64,000 nt of DNA from Haematobia irritans (Eukaryota; Arthropoda; Insecta; Diptera; Muscidae), in assembly GCF_050003625.1 (NCBI RefSeq), contig NC_134400.1, positions 43,138,557-43,202,556 of the forward strand, read 5' to 3'. The notes under the pieces are model-generated. The model saw only the letters and a list, made by a program, of their open reading frames with translations. It searched no databases and was not told the origin of the DNA. Numbering within the stretch: position 1 is the stretch's first letter; every line of letters begins with the position of its first letter. The translations under genes were made by a program, and so were the position numbers. Shown here one piece after another: positions 1 to 10,470 of this stretch.

Positions 1-572
1 GTTGTAGTATAAAGATTCATCCGATGGGGGCTTGATTATACGAACGTGTGTTCCATCGATGCATCCAATCACGCCCGGTATTCCATATTTTGTAAAGAAG
101 AAATTTTTACTAGATCTTATTTCTTCACCAGTCATCTCCAATTTTATCCATACCGGACATATCGTGTCTTCCAACAAATTTATGACACGCCACATAAGTT
201 TGCAGAAGGTTGTACGTGCAAGGCTAATATTGAGGTCATTGGCAATTACTCCTTGAAATGATCCGGTAGCCAAATATCTAAGGGTGGCCGTTAATTGTAG
301 AATTGGTGGAATGGAATATTTTCTTAGACGCGGGGCTACCTCTCGCAGAACTGACATGAATGAGTCCTTGTTAAGGCGATATAAAGCAACAAAGCTATGT
401 GCGGATAATTATAATTTTGAATATAGCACAACAATTGCTTTATATAGACTTACGCAGCATCTGGAATGTCCATGGGATCTAAAGAATTCCTAAGGCATCG
501 TCTCATAACACGGGACTCTTGAAGTTTGCGCTTCTTTAACAACAAAACAGATAATAAAAATCCGCACGGCAT
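1..572 (-). CDS. HARBI1-like (PIF/Harbinger) nuclease, exons 1-2, partial
   Basis: DDE-type nuclease of the PIF/Harbinger superfamily, running leftward off the window edge. Exon 1 is 572..454, starting at the first ATG and giving 39 codons plus two bases; its end reads LRNSLDPMDIPDA. A GTAAGT donor follows, and the TAG acceptor is at 395-396, giving a 59-bp phase-2 intron (395..453), a normal size for flies. Exon 2 (394..1) is open for 131 codons. It reads FVALYRLNKDSF, then RYLATGSFQGVIANDL (the helix-turn-helix-like zone of HARBI1 proteins), then GIPGVIGCIDGTHVRI, which carries the first catalytic aspartate in the family's CIDGTHV motif. Later catalytic residues lie outside the window. No stop or frameshift is visible in about 170 residues. 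It could belong to an active Harbinger element or be a domesticated PIF-like gene; neither a partner MADF/Myb gene nor terminal inverted repeats can be seen. Confidence 0.85.
395..453 (-). other. Spliceosomal intron of the HARBI1-like gene
   Basis: 59-bp intron inferred from a GTAAGT donor (453 downward) and a CACATAG acceptor (ending at 395). It contains in-frame stops, and removing it restores a continuous HARBI1-like reading frame in phase 2. Confidence 0.75.
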
Positions 573-1307
573 TTTAACAACACTTCAGAAGAAATACTTT
601 TTTAAACAGCTGACTCGAAAATGAAATCCAAAACCACTCTTATTTAAGAACAGGAAATTTGTACCGAAAATAATTAGAGCGGATTTTATTATTTTTTCGG
701 ATTCGGAATAGACTCGAAAATAAGGACATGGCTGATAAACTACACCACATCCTCTGTAAATTTCAAGTAAATTCATTGTTTCACGTTATGTACTTGAGGA
801 GAAATGAGGTCTCCCTGAGCTGTTGTATTTTTCCCCGACCAAATATTAAAAAAATCATATACCTCATATAATTTTCATAATCTCCCCCAAGTTCTTCGTA
901 AAATTTCAGTAATTCGCCAAATTTTAGTTTTTCAACTGTACAGTAAAAAAAGTCGCACAAAGAGGAGGCCCCCGAAAAATAAAGTAGCTGTTCTTTGCCT
1001 AGACACCCCTTCAACCTTCCCTTAAAATTTCAAGCAAATCGGATAATTTTGTTCCTATTTTCACAAAGTCGGTCAAGGGAGAGGTCCCTCTTCCCGCCCA
1101 AAAATTAAAAAATCAGGTACTCCATAAAAAATTCATAACCTATCGGTGTGTTATCTGTAAATCTCAAGTATATCAGAATTTTTGATTTGTACTGTACTTA
1201 AAATTTGTACATGAGGTACACTAAAAAAAATGAACCACCCATGAAGAAAAATTTTTGTTAATTTTAGAAAATTTAGATTTTTTCTAGAAAATGTTAACTA
1301 AACATTG
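573..1307. repeat. Diverged K-type repeat
   Basis: AT-rich stretch without credible genes. From about 780 to 1240 it shows alternating blocks such as AATTTCAAGCAAATCGG, AAAAAAGTCG and GAGGTCCCTC. The same blocks occur, better preserved, at 38000-39900, so this is an old copy of that repeat (K). 573-780 shows nothing I can assign. Confidence 0.5.
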
Positions 1308-1318
1308 TTACAAACGCT
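1308..1318 (+). repeat. Target-site duplication of LINE copy 1 (left)
   Basis: TTACAAACGCT, repeated exactly at 4427-4437 on the other side of the LINE. An 11-bp duplication is typical of target-primed reverse transcription. Confidence 0.85.
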
Positions 1319-4300
1319 CAACATAACTCGTGGAATGATTACTGTAGCAGTATTGAGAATACGTCCGAGGCTTCCAGACTACGGAAGGTACTAGCATCCA
1401 CTAACTCCGCTCCAGGTTTCATTAAAACATCGGAGGGCAATTTAACAACGTCCAGTAAGGAGACGTTGGAGTTACTTTTGGGCACACACTTTCCTGGAAA
1501 TCAGACGGTTGAACCATGGTCCGGCGGTGTAACAGAGGCTCAGCGTTCATTTCTTCTCGAGGAAATTGTATCGGAATCTAGAAATAAATAGCCTTGGACC
1601 ATTCAAATCCCCCGGACCTGATGGAATTACTCCGACGAAGGTACATGTAGTGAAGAATTATCCCTTGGTTGACGGTGATATATAAAGGATGTATAAACTG
1701 AACACATATTCCAGAAAAGTGGAGGGAAACAAAAGTCGTTTTCATACCTAAACTGGGAAAAGCCTCTCACTCGAGTGCGAAGGATTTCCGACCAATCAGC
1801 TTATCCTCATTCCTACGTAGGACTCTGGAGAGGACGATAGACATTTATCTTAGAACTAGCGTCGATTCAAATTTTCTCTCGAAACGACAGCATGCATACT
1901 CGAACGGCAGGTCTACTGAGACCGCATTGCATGAACTTGTCAGCTTTATTGAAAGCTCACTATCTGTCAATGAATACAAACTCGTGGCGTTTCTAGACAC
2001 CGAAGGGGCATTCAATAACGTCCATTCGAGCTCGATATTAAATGGACTGGCAACTCTGAATGTTGATCCAAGTATACTTAGGCTGTTAGACGAACTTCTA
2101 ATGAGGAGACGTATTTCAGCCACACTAGGACAAGCAAACATACAAAGGTATGTCAACAGAGGCACTCCCAAAGGAGGAGTTCTATCACCTCTTCTTTGGA
2201 ATGTTGCTATAAATAACCTTCTGGTATCCTAAGAAAAAGAAAGGATAAAAGTGGTGGCATACGCAGACGATGTGGCTCTAGCAGTCAGGGGAAAATTCCC
2301 AACCACAATCAGATATGTTATAGAGAGAGCCCTCCGGATGTCCGAGGAATGGGCGAAAGAGAATGGTCCTTGAGTAAATCCTGTAAAGACAGAATTAGTC
2401 ATGTACTGCAAAGATCGCAAAACTCCCACGGTTAAGCTCATATCCTTAGGGGGTATTGAAATTCCCTTTGGTGAGTGTGCAAAATACCTTGGCGTTATTT
2501 TGGACAGGAAGCTGAACTTTAAGCTTAATATTGAAGAAAGGGCGATAAAAGCCACGGTAGCTTTGTACTCGTGCAAAAAGGCAATAGGAAAAAAAGTGGG
2601 GACTAAAACCGAAAATTGTGCATTGGCTATACATGGCAGTGGTTAGATCTATAATGTTATATGGTGTTGTAGTCTGGTGGCCGGCACTTCAGCAACCGAC
2701 AGGTTTAGATAAAGTTCAGCGGATGGCGTGCTTGTGTATCTTTGGCGCATTCAGTAAGACAGGAACAGATTCCCTTAATGTCATGCTGCATCTATTGCCT
2801 TTAGACATTTTGGCCAAAGAGTAAGCTGCAACAACGGCTGTGCGGTTGCGCGAGCTATCGTTGCGGTCGGAAAAAATGTACGGTCATTGTTCGGTCCTCA
2901 AAATAATGTCAGATGTGCCTAACGTATTACACTCTGGCGAAACCACTTTTCGACAAAAAGTTTGAAACTCTAGTTCCCAACAGTGAGATGTGGTGTACAC
3001 AGACCCCGGAGAATAAGCGATATATAGATTTCTACACTGATGGCTCCAAATTAGATAAACAAGTGGGTTTCGAAGTATATTCTAAAGATCTGGAACTTCG
3101 AATAGCGAAAAGATTACCTGATCACTGTAGTGTTTTTCAGCATATTAAATATTAGCAATAAGAGAGGTGGTGAATTGGCTGAGAAGTAATGCTCCAAGCA
3201 ATATTGGCATTAATATATACTCAGACAGTCAACCTGCAATAAAATCCTTGGACTCTGTGTTCCTCAACTCGAAAACGGCCATCGACTGCCGCAAATCTCT
3301 CAACGAGATGGCTGAGCAGTACAATATTCACCTAATATGGATGCCTGGCCATAGGAACATACCGGGGAACTGTCAAGCATCGACTGCCGCAAATCTCTCA
3401 ACGAGATGGCTGAGCAGTACAATATTCACCTAATATGGGTGCCTGGCCACAGGAACATACCGGGGAACTGTCAAGCATCGAATGCCGCAAATCTCTCAAC
3501 GAAATGGCTGAGCAGTACAATATTCACCTAATATGGGTGCCTGGCCATAGGAACATACCGGGGAACTGCGAAGCAGATGAGTTAACAAGGCTAGAAACTA
3601 CCTTACATATTCCAGGGGAACTAGAATCTGTTGGTATGCCTCTGGCTACCTGCAAACTCGTACTGCGTGAGACGGCTGTTGTGATGGCCAATATTCGATG
3701 GGAGAATTGCAAGGGTTGTAACGCCACCAAGCAAATATGGCCCCATTTAAACTTGAACCGCACACTAGATATGCTAGTGTTCTCAAGACGTCAGATATCA
3801 CTTCTGATATCTGCTCTAACGGGTCGCTGCCTGATAGGCGAATTTGTAAAAACTATTGGTGCGAAATATAATGACTATTGTATGAGCTGTCATGATGCGG
3901 AGGAAAAGGAATCAATTAAACACCTCTTGTGTGAGTGTCCTGGATTTTGTGTAAGGCGTAAGCGAATTTTAGGGGCATATAGCTATAGATTACTGGCGGA
4001 CCTGGAAAACGTTAACTTAAGCAGTCTGCTAATATTTTTGGAACAATCTGGTTGGTTCAACATAAGAAAATAATAGAGAAGGTTCAGTGGTTAAAACTAG
4101 AAGTGTCCATATGTAATAAGTACTTTTAGTTAAATGTGGTATCGTAATGTACTGAATAGTCTAAGGGCGTTTTCGTTTCGCAAAAAATATATTGCCTTGG
4201 TGTTACACTACTTTTTTCGTCATTATATTTTCACTCAAATGATAGTGTCGTTCCAAAATTATTGTTAATTCATTATATTGTGAGGGATACAGGACCCAAA

Positions 4301-4426
4301 AGCTATAACAGTGCCCTTCATATTTTGCAAACAATTTCCAGAATGTTGCACCTTTTTTACCAATCGAAATCGCCATAAGTGAGTCTGAAATTTAATCGGG
4401 CTGCCACTTTAACCTAACCTAACCTA
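1319..4426 (+). mobile_element. 5'-truncated LOA/I-like LINE, inactivated
   Basis: Non-LTR retrotransposon of the same family as the full-length copy at 49570-54587. It begins within ORF2 just upstream of the reverse transcriptase and ends in a TAACC-type tail. Flanking 11-bp duplications show it inserted already 5'-truncated. Recognisable parts are RT (FLDTEGAFNNVHSS around 1995; GGVLSPLLWNVAINNL around 2175; an ADD box near 2265), RNase H (DFYTDGSKL near 3030; IYSDSQPAIKS near 3215) and the C-terminal cysteine-rich tail (CMSCHDAEE near 3880). Several stops and frameshifts break it, including TAA at about 2230. The RNase H segment holds a 98-bp tandem triplication, listed separately. Confidence 0.9.
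3281..3574 (+). repeat. 98-bp tandem triplication inside the LINE RNase H domain
   Basis: Units start at ATCGACTGCC in 3281 and 3379 and at the variant ATCGAATGCC in 3477, so the period is exactly 98 bp. The unit encodes the KSLNEMAEQYNIHLIWxPGH part of RNase H. The period is not a multiple of three, so each repeat shifts the frame. The homologous part of the full-length copy has a single unit. Confidence 0.9.
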
Positions 4427-4437
4427 TTACAAACGCT
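4427..4437 (+). repeat. Target-site duplication of LINE copy 1 (right)
   Basis: TTACAAACGCT, identical to 1308-1318. Confidence 0.85.
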
Positions 4438-4970
4438 GACATCACGTAGATATGACAAAAATAAGTAAATAATTTTCGACCAATTCAAAAAAATTTATTA
4501 GACATAATTAACTTTTTCGCTAGTTAAATAAAATTTTGTGGTTCGAGGGAAAAAATTGGAGTTTAAAATTGCAAGAATGTCTTTAATGCCATACGAAGTT
4601 CAAGATGGGCGTATTTGTGGTAAAATTTACAAATTTAAAGAAATAATAAACTATTGTGTGAGAAGTACGAATTTAGTAAATGTTTATGCTTCATTTGAGT
4701 ATAAATTTTTTCCCTGTTTTAGTTCATTTATGTAACAACAAATTATTAGAATAAATAACAAAAGCAACTGCGATGAATTTAAATTATAACTTTTTGTAAT
4801 ATGCGCTGTATGTAAAAAAGATTTTCCCGCTTTTCCGTTGAAACTTTTCTTGAATTTCTTTTGCTATAAAGCTCACAGAGACCGAGACCTTTCCACCGAA
4901 TGCAAAACCGTGGAAGTCGGTTCGTACGTTCTGGAGTTATTGCGTCAGGAAGGAAAACCCGACTTGTTTT
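4438..4970. other. AT-rich spacer, nothing recognised
   Basis: AT-rich sequence with only short, low-complexity open frames and no similarity to the repeats elsewhere in the window. The last bases (ACTTGTTTTT) resemble the 3' terminus of the DINE-like families and may be where another element once abutted. Confidence 0.4.
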
Positions 4971-6400
4971 TATACCCTCCACCATAGGATGGGGGGTATA
5001 TTAACTTTGTCATTTCGTTTGTAACACATCGAAATATTGCTCTTATACGTCATAAGGTATATATATTCTGGGTCGTGGTGAAATTCTGAGTCGATCTGAG
5101 CATGTCCGTCCGTCCGTCTGTTGAAATCACGCTAACTTCCGAACGAAACAAGCTATCGACTTGAAATTTGGCACAAGTAGTTGTTATTCATGTAGGTCAG
5201 ATGGTATTGAAAATGGCCCATATCGGTCCACTTTTACGTATAGCCCCCATATAAACGGACCCCCAAATTTGGCTTGCAGGCCCTCTAAGAGAAGCAAATT
5301 TCATCCGATCCGGCTCAAAATTTGGTACAAGGTGTTAGTATATGGTCTCTAGCAACCATGCAAAAATTGGTCCACATCGGTCCATATTTATATATAGCCC
5401 CATATAAACCGATCTCACGATTTGGCTTTCGGAGCCTCTAAGAGAAGCAAATTTCATTCGATCCGGCTGAAATTTGGTACATGGTGTTAGTATATGGTCT
5501 TTATAAACCATGCAAAAATTGGTCTACATCGGTCCATAATTATATATAGCCCCCATATAAGCCGATCCCCAGATTTGGCTTGCGAAGCCTCTAAGAGAAG
5601 AAAATTTCATCCGATCCGGCTGAAATTTGGTACATGGTGTTAGTATATGGTCTCTACCAACTATGGAAAAATTGCTCCACATCGGTCAATAATTATATAT
5701 AGCCCCCATATAAACCGATCTTAAGATTTGACCTCCGGAGCCTCTTGGAAGACCAAAATTCATCTGATTCAGTTGAAATTTGGTACGTGGTGTTAGTATA
5801 TGGTCTCAAATACCCATGCAAAAATTGGTCGAATTCGGTCCATAATTATATATAGCCCCCATATAAACCGATCCCCAGATGTGACCTCCGGAGCCCTTTG
5901 GAAGAGCAAAATTTATCCGATTCAGTTGAAATTTGGTACGTGATGTTAGTATATGGTATCCAATAGCCATGCAAGAATTGGTTCATATCAGTCCATAATT
6001 ATATATAGCCCCCATATAAACCTCCGGTGCCTTTTGGAGAAGCAAAATTCATCCGATCTGGTTGAAATATGATATTTAACAACCATGCCAAAAGTGGTCC
6101 ATATCAGTCCATAATCATATATAGCCCCCATATAAACCGGTCCCGTGATTTGGTTTTGGAGACTCTTGGAGGAGCAAATTTCATCCGAGTGAGTTGAAAT
6201 TTGGTACATTGTGCTAGTATATGGCCATTAACAACCATGCCTATATCTATAGTTATATATAGCCCTCGGTCTATAGTTATATATAGCCCTCAGATAAATC
6301 GATCTTCAATCACACAAAAATTGGTCCATATCAAGTGCATAATTCTATATAGCCCCCATATAAGCGACCCAAGTATTTAAATTCTGGCTCTCTACGTACC
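4971..6400 (+). mobile_element. DINE-like (Helentron-associated) element A1
   Basis: Non-autonomous element oriented by its GTCY microsatellite (GTCCGTCCGTCTG near 5105). It starts with the palindrome TATACCCTCCACCATAGG, then a conserved block (AACACATCGAAATATTGCTC, TATATATTCTGG), then the microsatellite, then about seven diverged 150-bp units each holding ATTATATATAGCCCCCATAT and CAAATTTCATCCGATC. The 3' hairpin end is missing, and the element fades out near 6400. GTCY microsatellites, internal tandem repeats and terminal hairpins are known features of DINE-1/HINE elements in flies; assignment to that class is by architecture only. Confidence 0.75.
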
Positions 6401-7300
6401 GAAACTTTATTCCTTTATGTCTTTTATTCCTATGTCACAATCGCGTCACTTTCTATGCGGTCGAACGCTATACTATTTAGAAAACAGGTTTGAGGTAGCG
6501 CTCTTTACTCGGCAATAGTGGAGGGACCAGGTATCGTGATCAGAGGAACTACACTCTTCCACTGTGTGGATGGAGTTGTGCGCGGGATCTCGGAAATGCA
6601 CGATGTGGAATGGATCAAGGACACGAAAAACTATATAGACAGTTCTCTTCTAGTGTATGATGCGTAGGAAACCCAAGTCTATAGAGGCCTCTCTACTGTA
6701 GTATAGGGATATGAATGCAGGTGGAATAAAGTAATTTTGCGACTAGAGAGATACCTCTGCCCTGGCGTTTGGATAGGATTGTGTATGGGGAGAAAGGAAT
6801 TTTACTACTAGAGAGACAGCTCTCTTCCAGTGTGGGCTAGGCAGATAGCCCTTACCTATTTAAAGAAACGGGTATGTGGAATTGCAGATGAAACTATAGA
6901 GAATAGGAATTCTAGAGTAAGAATAGGAATGTGGGTGCTAAAAAGGAAACTAACGTCTATAGAGGCACCTTTTGTCTAGTGTAAGGATTTGGATGTGTAA
7001 CGGGACTGGGAAACCCATGACTAGAGTGGCAGATATAAATCTGGCGATTAGAGAGACAGCTCTCCTCTAGTATAAGAATGGGGTTGTGGAGGGGTTCAAA
7101 ACTGGAAGCTAATGGCTAGGCATATAGCACTCTCCTAGTTATAGAAACGCATATGTGGAATTTCGAATGGAACTAGAAATACGGCTCTCCTCTAGTGTAA
7201 GCAGGGAAATAAAATATCACGGTGTGGGGAAATGACGGTGATGCTCCGCATCGCAATTGGGAAACGTGCTCTTCGTATAAGCTCCATTCTGTAAGCATCA
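6401..7300. repeat. Degenerate palindromic repeat region
   Basis: No gene seen. A hairpin-forming motif of the type CTAGAGAGACAGCTCTC...CTAG recurs in varied forms at about 6645, 6680, 6750, 6820, 6965, 7060, 7130 and 7185, separated by GTGTAAGAATGGGGTTGTGG-like linkers. The spacing is irregular, roughly 50-140 bp. It matches no other repeat in the window. Confidence 0.5.
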
Positions 7301-8442
7301 TTCTGGTTCTCATCGGTGTTTAATCCTCTAATATTGGTAGGGTTTCGTTCGGTGGAGCAAGAGTGTCTTGGATATGCTCGAGCAATCCCGGCGACAGTGA
7401 TAGGTCGCCATAATACAACAGCTCATCGATGGAGATCAGGAGGATGGAAGCCTTGTGAGTTGGAGCTTTTAGGAGAGGACGAAAAGTTCCCATTTCTTCG
7501 TTCCTATTCTGTTCGTCCGATCTGACGAATATCGCGTCCACACACCAGGACTGCTGAGCCAGGTCAAGGTATGAAGTCGAGTCCGCATGAGGCAATATTG
7601 ATATCGAACTATGAGGAAGGCTACGGTTCTCTGGTACTAAAGTGGAAGTCAAAGACGAGGTCGCTCCATGGTTCTGGTTTCGCAGTGGGGTCCTTTGACA
7701 TAGAGTGTATGAAATCTCCTTATTAGATGATATGGTACTGATGGCATCGGCTTCTATAACAGGGTATTAAGAGGAAGGCATTAGAATTTGAAGATTTTCT
7801 GCTCTGGTTTTATTTGAGATCAAGCGGGTGATGATCAAGTTGCAGGGTTTCATTGCTGTTTGCTGAATCTGTCAGCTCTCCTTGAACATCTTTGTTTCTT
7901 GTGTTTCGTTGGTGATGCTGACTTGGTGTCTTTTTCACCCTTGGCCGTTCGCTCGTGGGACTCATGCTTTCCATCTGTTTGGGGGCGAGCGGGTTTTACT
8001 GCACCTGTCATTATTGGTTGCCTGTGTTGTTACCACACGATGGCCAGAGATGTTTTCCTGAAAGACATGCTGATCTGCGTCGTCGTTCGCCCGATAAGGA
8101 GCTTCATCAGCTTCCGTCCCCGGAATCCTATGCAAGAATCCTGTTATTTTGATTGTGGATTGCCAATTGTGGCATTGCCAATGGTATTCGGGGAAAAATT
8201 CAACTCACCAGTGCCAACGAATGATCAGGAGGGTCCTGCTAATGTAAGCTGCTCTCCTCACGTCTAGATGTTTAGGCCCAGGAAAAAATCTTCCATAGCT
8301 TCATTAATTTCTGGAATACGTTGATTTTCGAGTTCTGCGGTGGTTTCCACGTCGCTTGCGTGATACTGACACCAGTGTTGAAGCATGTGGTGACCCCGTA
8401 TCGAAGATGACGTCCACCAACCGTCCTTCAATTTTACCCTAG
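7301..8442. other. Unassigned, possibly eroded coding sequence
   Basis: Base composition is less AT-rich than the surroundings and open frames of 110-135 codons occur on both strands (7320..7652 minus, 7860..8267 plus). None shows a domain I recognise. On the minus strand the stretch could be a decayed continuation of the Gag-like relic at 9993-10199, because the SINE and the rosa element between them are later insertions. I cannot support a function. Confidence 0.3.
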
Positions 8443-8456
8443 CTACTACTTTGGAG
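8443..8456 (+). repeat. Left target duplication of SINE copy 1
   Basis: CTACTACTTTGGA(G). The right copy is split by the rosa transposon: CTAC at 8805-8808, the duplicated TA, then CTTTGGA at 9745-9751. Removing the transposon and one TA restores the exact match. Confidence 0.8.
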
Positions 8457-8804
8457 GGAGCCACCGTGGTGCAATGGTTAGCATGCCCGCCCTGCATACA
8501 CAAGGTCGTGGGTTCGATTCCTGCTTCGACCGAACACCAAAATGTTTTTCAGCGGTGGGGATAATCCACAGTAATGCTGGTGACATTTCTGAGGGTTTCA
8601 AGGCTTCTCTAAGTGGTTTCACTACAATGTGGAACGCCGTTCGGACTCGGCTATAAAAAGGAGGTCCCTTGTCATTGAGCTTAACATGGAATCGGGCAGC
8701 ACTCAGTGATAAGAGAGAAGTTCACCAATGTGGTATCACAATGGACTGAATAGTCTATGTGAGCCTGATACATCGGGCTGCCACCTCACCTAACCTAACC
8801 TAAC
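8457..8804 (+). mobile_element. tRNA-derived SINE, copy 1, full length
   Basis: The 5' part is tRNA-like, with an RNA polymerase III A-box-like TGGTGCAATGG near 8468 and a B box GGTTCGATTCC near 8511. The body includes CTATAAAAAGGAGG. The 3' tail (about 8730-8804: ATGTGGTATCACAATGGACT..., CGGGCTGCCAC, then TAACC repeats) matches the 3' end of the LINE family at 1319-4426 and 49570-54587. A 13-bp target duplication flanks it. It carries no protein gene. Confidence 0.85.
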
Positions 8805-8810
8805 CTACTA

Positions 8811-9742
8811 AAGGGTGATTTGTTAAGAGCTTGATAAATTTTAAAAAAAAAAAACGCATAAAATTTGCAAAATCTCATCGGTTCTTTATTTGAAACGTTA
8901 GATTGGTCCATGACATTTACTTTTTGAAGATAATTTCATTTAAATGTTGACCGCGGCTGCGTCTTAGGTGGTCCATTCGGAAAGTCCAATTTTGTGCAAC
9001 TTTTTCGAGCATTTCGGCCGGAATAGCCCGAATTTCTTCGGAAATGTTGTCTTCTAAAGCTGGAATAGTTGCTGGCTTATTTCTGTAGACTTTAGACTTG
9101 ACGTAGCCCCACAAAAAATAGTCTAAAGGCGTCAAATCGCATGATCTTGGTGGCCAACTTACCGGTCCATTTCTTGAGATGAATTGTTCTCCGAAGTTTT
9201 CCCTCAAAATGGCCATAGAATCGCGAGCTGTGTGGCATGTAGCGCCATCTTATTGAAACCACATGTCAACCAAGTTCAGTTCTTCCATTTTTGGCAACAA
9301 AAAGTTTGTTAGCATCGAACGATAGCGATCGCCATTCACCGTAACGTTGCGTCCAACAGCATCTTTGAAAAAATACGGTCCAATGATTCCACCAGCGTAC
9401 AAACCACACCAAACAGTGCATTTTTCGGGATGCATGGGCAGTTCTTGAACGGCTTCTGGTTGCTCTTCACTCCAAATGCGGCAATTTTGCTTATTTACGT
9501 AGCCATTCAACCAGAAATTAGCCTCATCGCTGAACAAAATTTGTCGATAAAAAAGCGGATTTTCTGCCAACTTTTCTAGGGCCCATTCACTGAAAATTCG
9601 ACGTTGTGGCAGATCGTTCGTCTATTCATGATGAAATGTCAAAGCATAATGAGCATCTTTCTCTTTGACACCATGTCTGAAATCCCACGTGATCTGTCAA
9701 ATACTAATGCATGAAAATCCTAACCTCAAAAGAATCACCCTT
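8811..9742 (-). mobile_element. rosa-type (DD41D) mariner element, decayed
   Basis: 932-bp element with short inverted ends, AAGGGTGATT left and AATCACCCTT right, flanked by the TA duplication characteristic of Tc1/mariner elements (8809-8810 and 9743-9744). It encodes a damaged transposase on the minus strand. The N-terminal DNA-binding half is gone, so the element has been internally shortened. Confidence 0.85.
8917..9660 (-). pseudogene. DD41D mariner transposase, C-terminal two thirds
   Basis: Cut-and-paste transposase remnant. Visible segments are RRIFSEWALEKLAENP, then ILFSDEANFWLNGYVNKQ (first catalytic D), then TVWCGLYAGGIIGPYFF, then DGATCHTARDS (second D) and WPPRSCDLTPLDYFLWGYVK (third D). 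Forty-one residues separate the second and third aspartates, the spacing of the rosa clade. An in-frame TAA sits directly before DGATCH (about 9250), and a TAG precedes TNDLPQRR near 9625. The start and helix-turn-helix region are missing. Inactive. Confidence 0.85.
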
Positions 9743-9744
9743 TA

Positions 9745-10470
9745 CTTTGGAAGGTTCTACATAAATTGAAGTTTCTACTTGCGTGGGCTCGTGGAATGCG
9801 AGGGATCAGTTGCCCTCCTCCTGTTGTGAGACCATCTGGCGTTTCCCGACTATTGGCTATAGCACTGAATGGTCTTCACATCTTGGCGTCGGCGATTTCA
9901 ACCGAAAAGAACGGTCCCCGCGTTGGGCAAGTATTACACGGATCGATCGGTTCTGGTGATCTCTCCGGCTCTAAATCTTGGTTTATCCAGTTTCAAATGG
10001 TGATCTCTCCAGCTCTAAATCTTGGTCCATCCTTCTGTGTTGTTCTACCGGCAAAGTCATTATGGGTGGAAGGCTCTCCGGATCTTTGATGATCTATATA
10101 TACCAGATATGTATATTCGGGGTCGGTGTTGCGGAATATTCGTTCCATCTTTTGTTCTTCCGTGTAATTGCTACAGCGCATCAAATTCAGCATATGCAAT
10201 GCATAGTACTTGAAGGTTTCACGCGGTTTCTGTTTCCTTCATCGGATTAAAATAATTAGCGGGAATGATAAAATGAAAAAATTCTCTCTGTTTATATGAG
10301 AGCAATAACACGTGCGGATCGGACCGTTTGTTGCTGCAATATATAACATTGCTGGCTGTCGCTATGCTGGACAGTGGCAATCTGTCATCTGTCATAAAAT
10401 GCTTACGTCGGCTATTCGATAAATCTATTAATTTAGGTAATAGATAATTGCTCCTTTTTGAAGACGACAT
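9745..10470. other. Unassigned region with a possible retroelement Gag relic
   Basis: Contains the minus-strand segment described next. A 40-bp stretch is repeated near-exactly at about 9953-9990 and 9999-10030 (GATCTCTCCxGCTCTAAATC). No intact gene. Confidence 0.35.
9993..10199 (-). pseudogene. Possible retrotransposon Gag fragment
   Basis: About 68 codons open, including RCSNYTEEQKMERIFRNTDP followed by EYTYLVYIDHQ. This pattern (a basic, YT-EQK segment then a PEY motif) resembles the C-terminal capsid part of insect gypsy-like Gag proteins. The ORF stops after RFRAGEITI, and no zinc knuckle, protease or LTR was found. Alternative: chance open frame. Confidence 0.3.

Noticed and set aside
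4405..4426. Telomeric repeat (TAACC)n
   Set aside because: Only three to four units, always at the 3' end of LINE or SINE copies; it is their tail, not a telomere.
7860..8267. 135-codon ORF as a secreted or membrane protein
   Set aside because: Cysteine-rich frame with no recognisable domain and no start context; competing frames are open on both strands in the same stretch.
8461..8535. Functional tRNA gene
   Set aside because: A and B boxes are present, but the acceptor stem does not pair and the sequence continues into a SINE body with a LINE tail. The same holds for the modules in element T.
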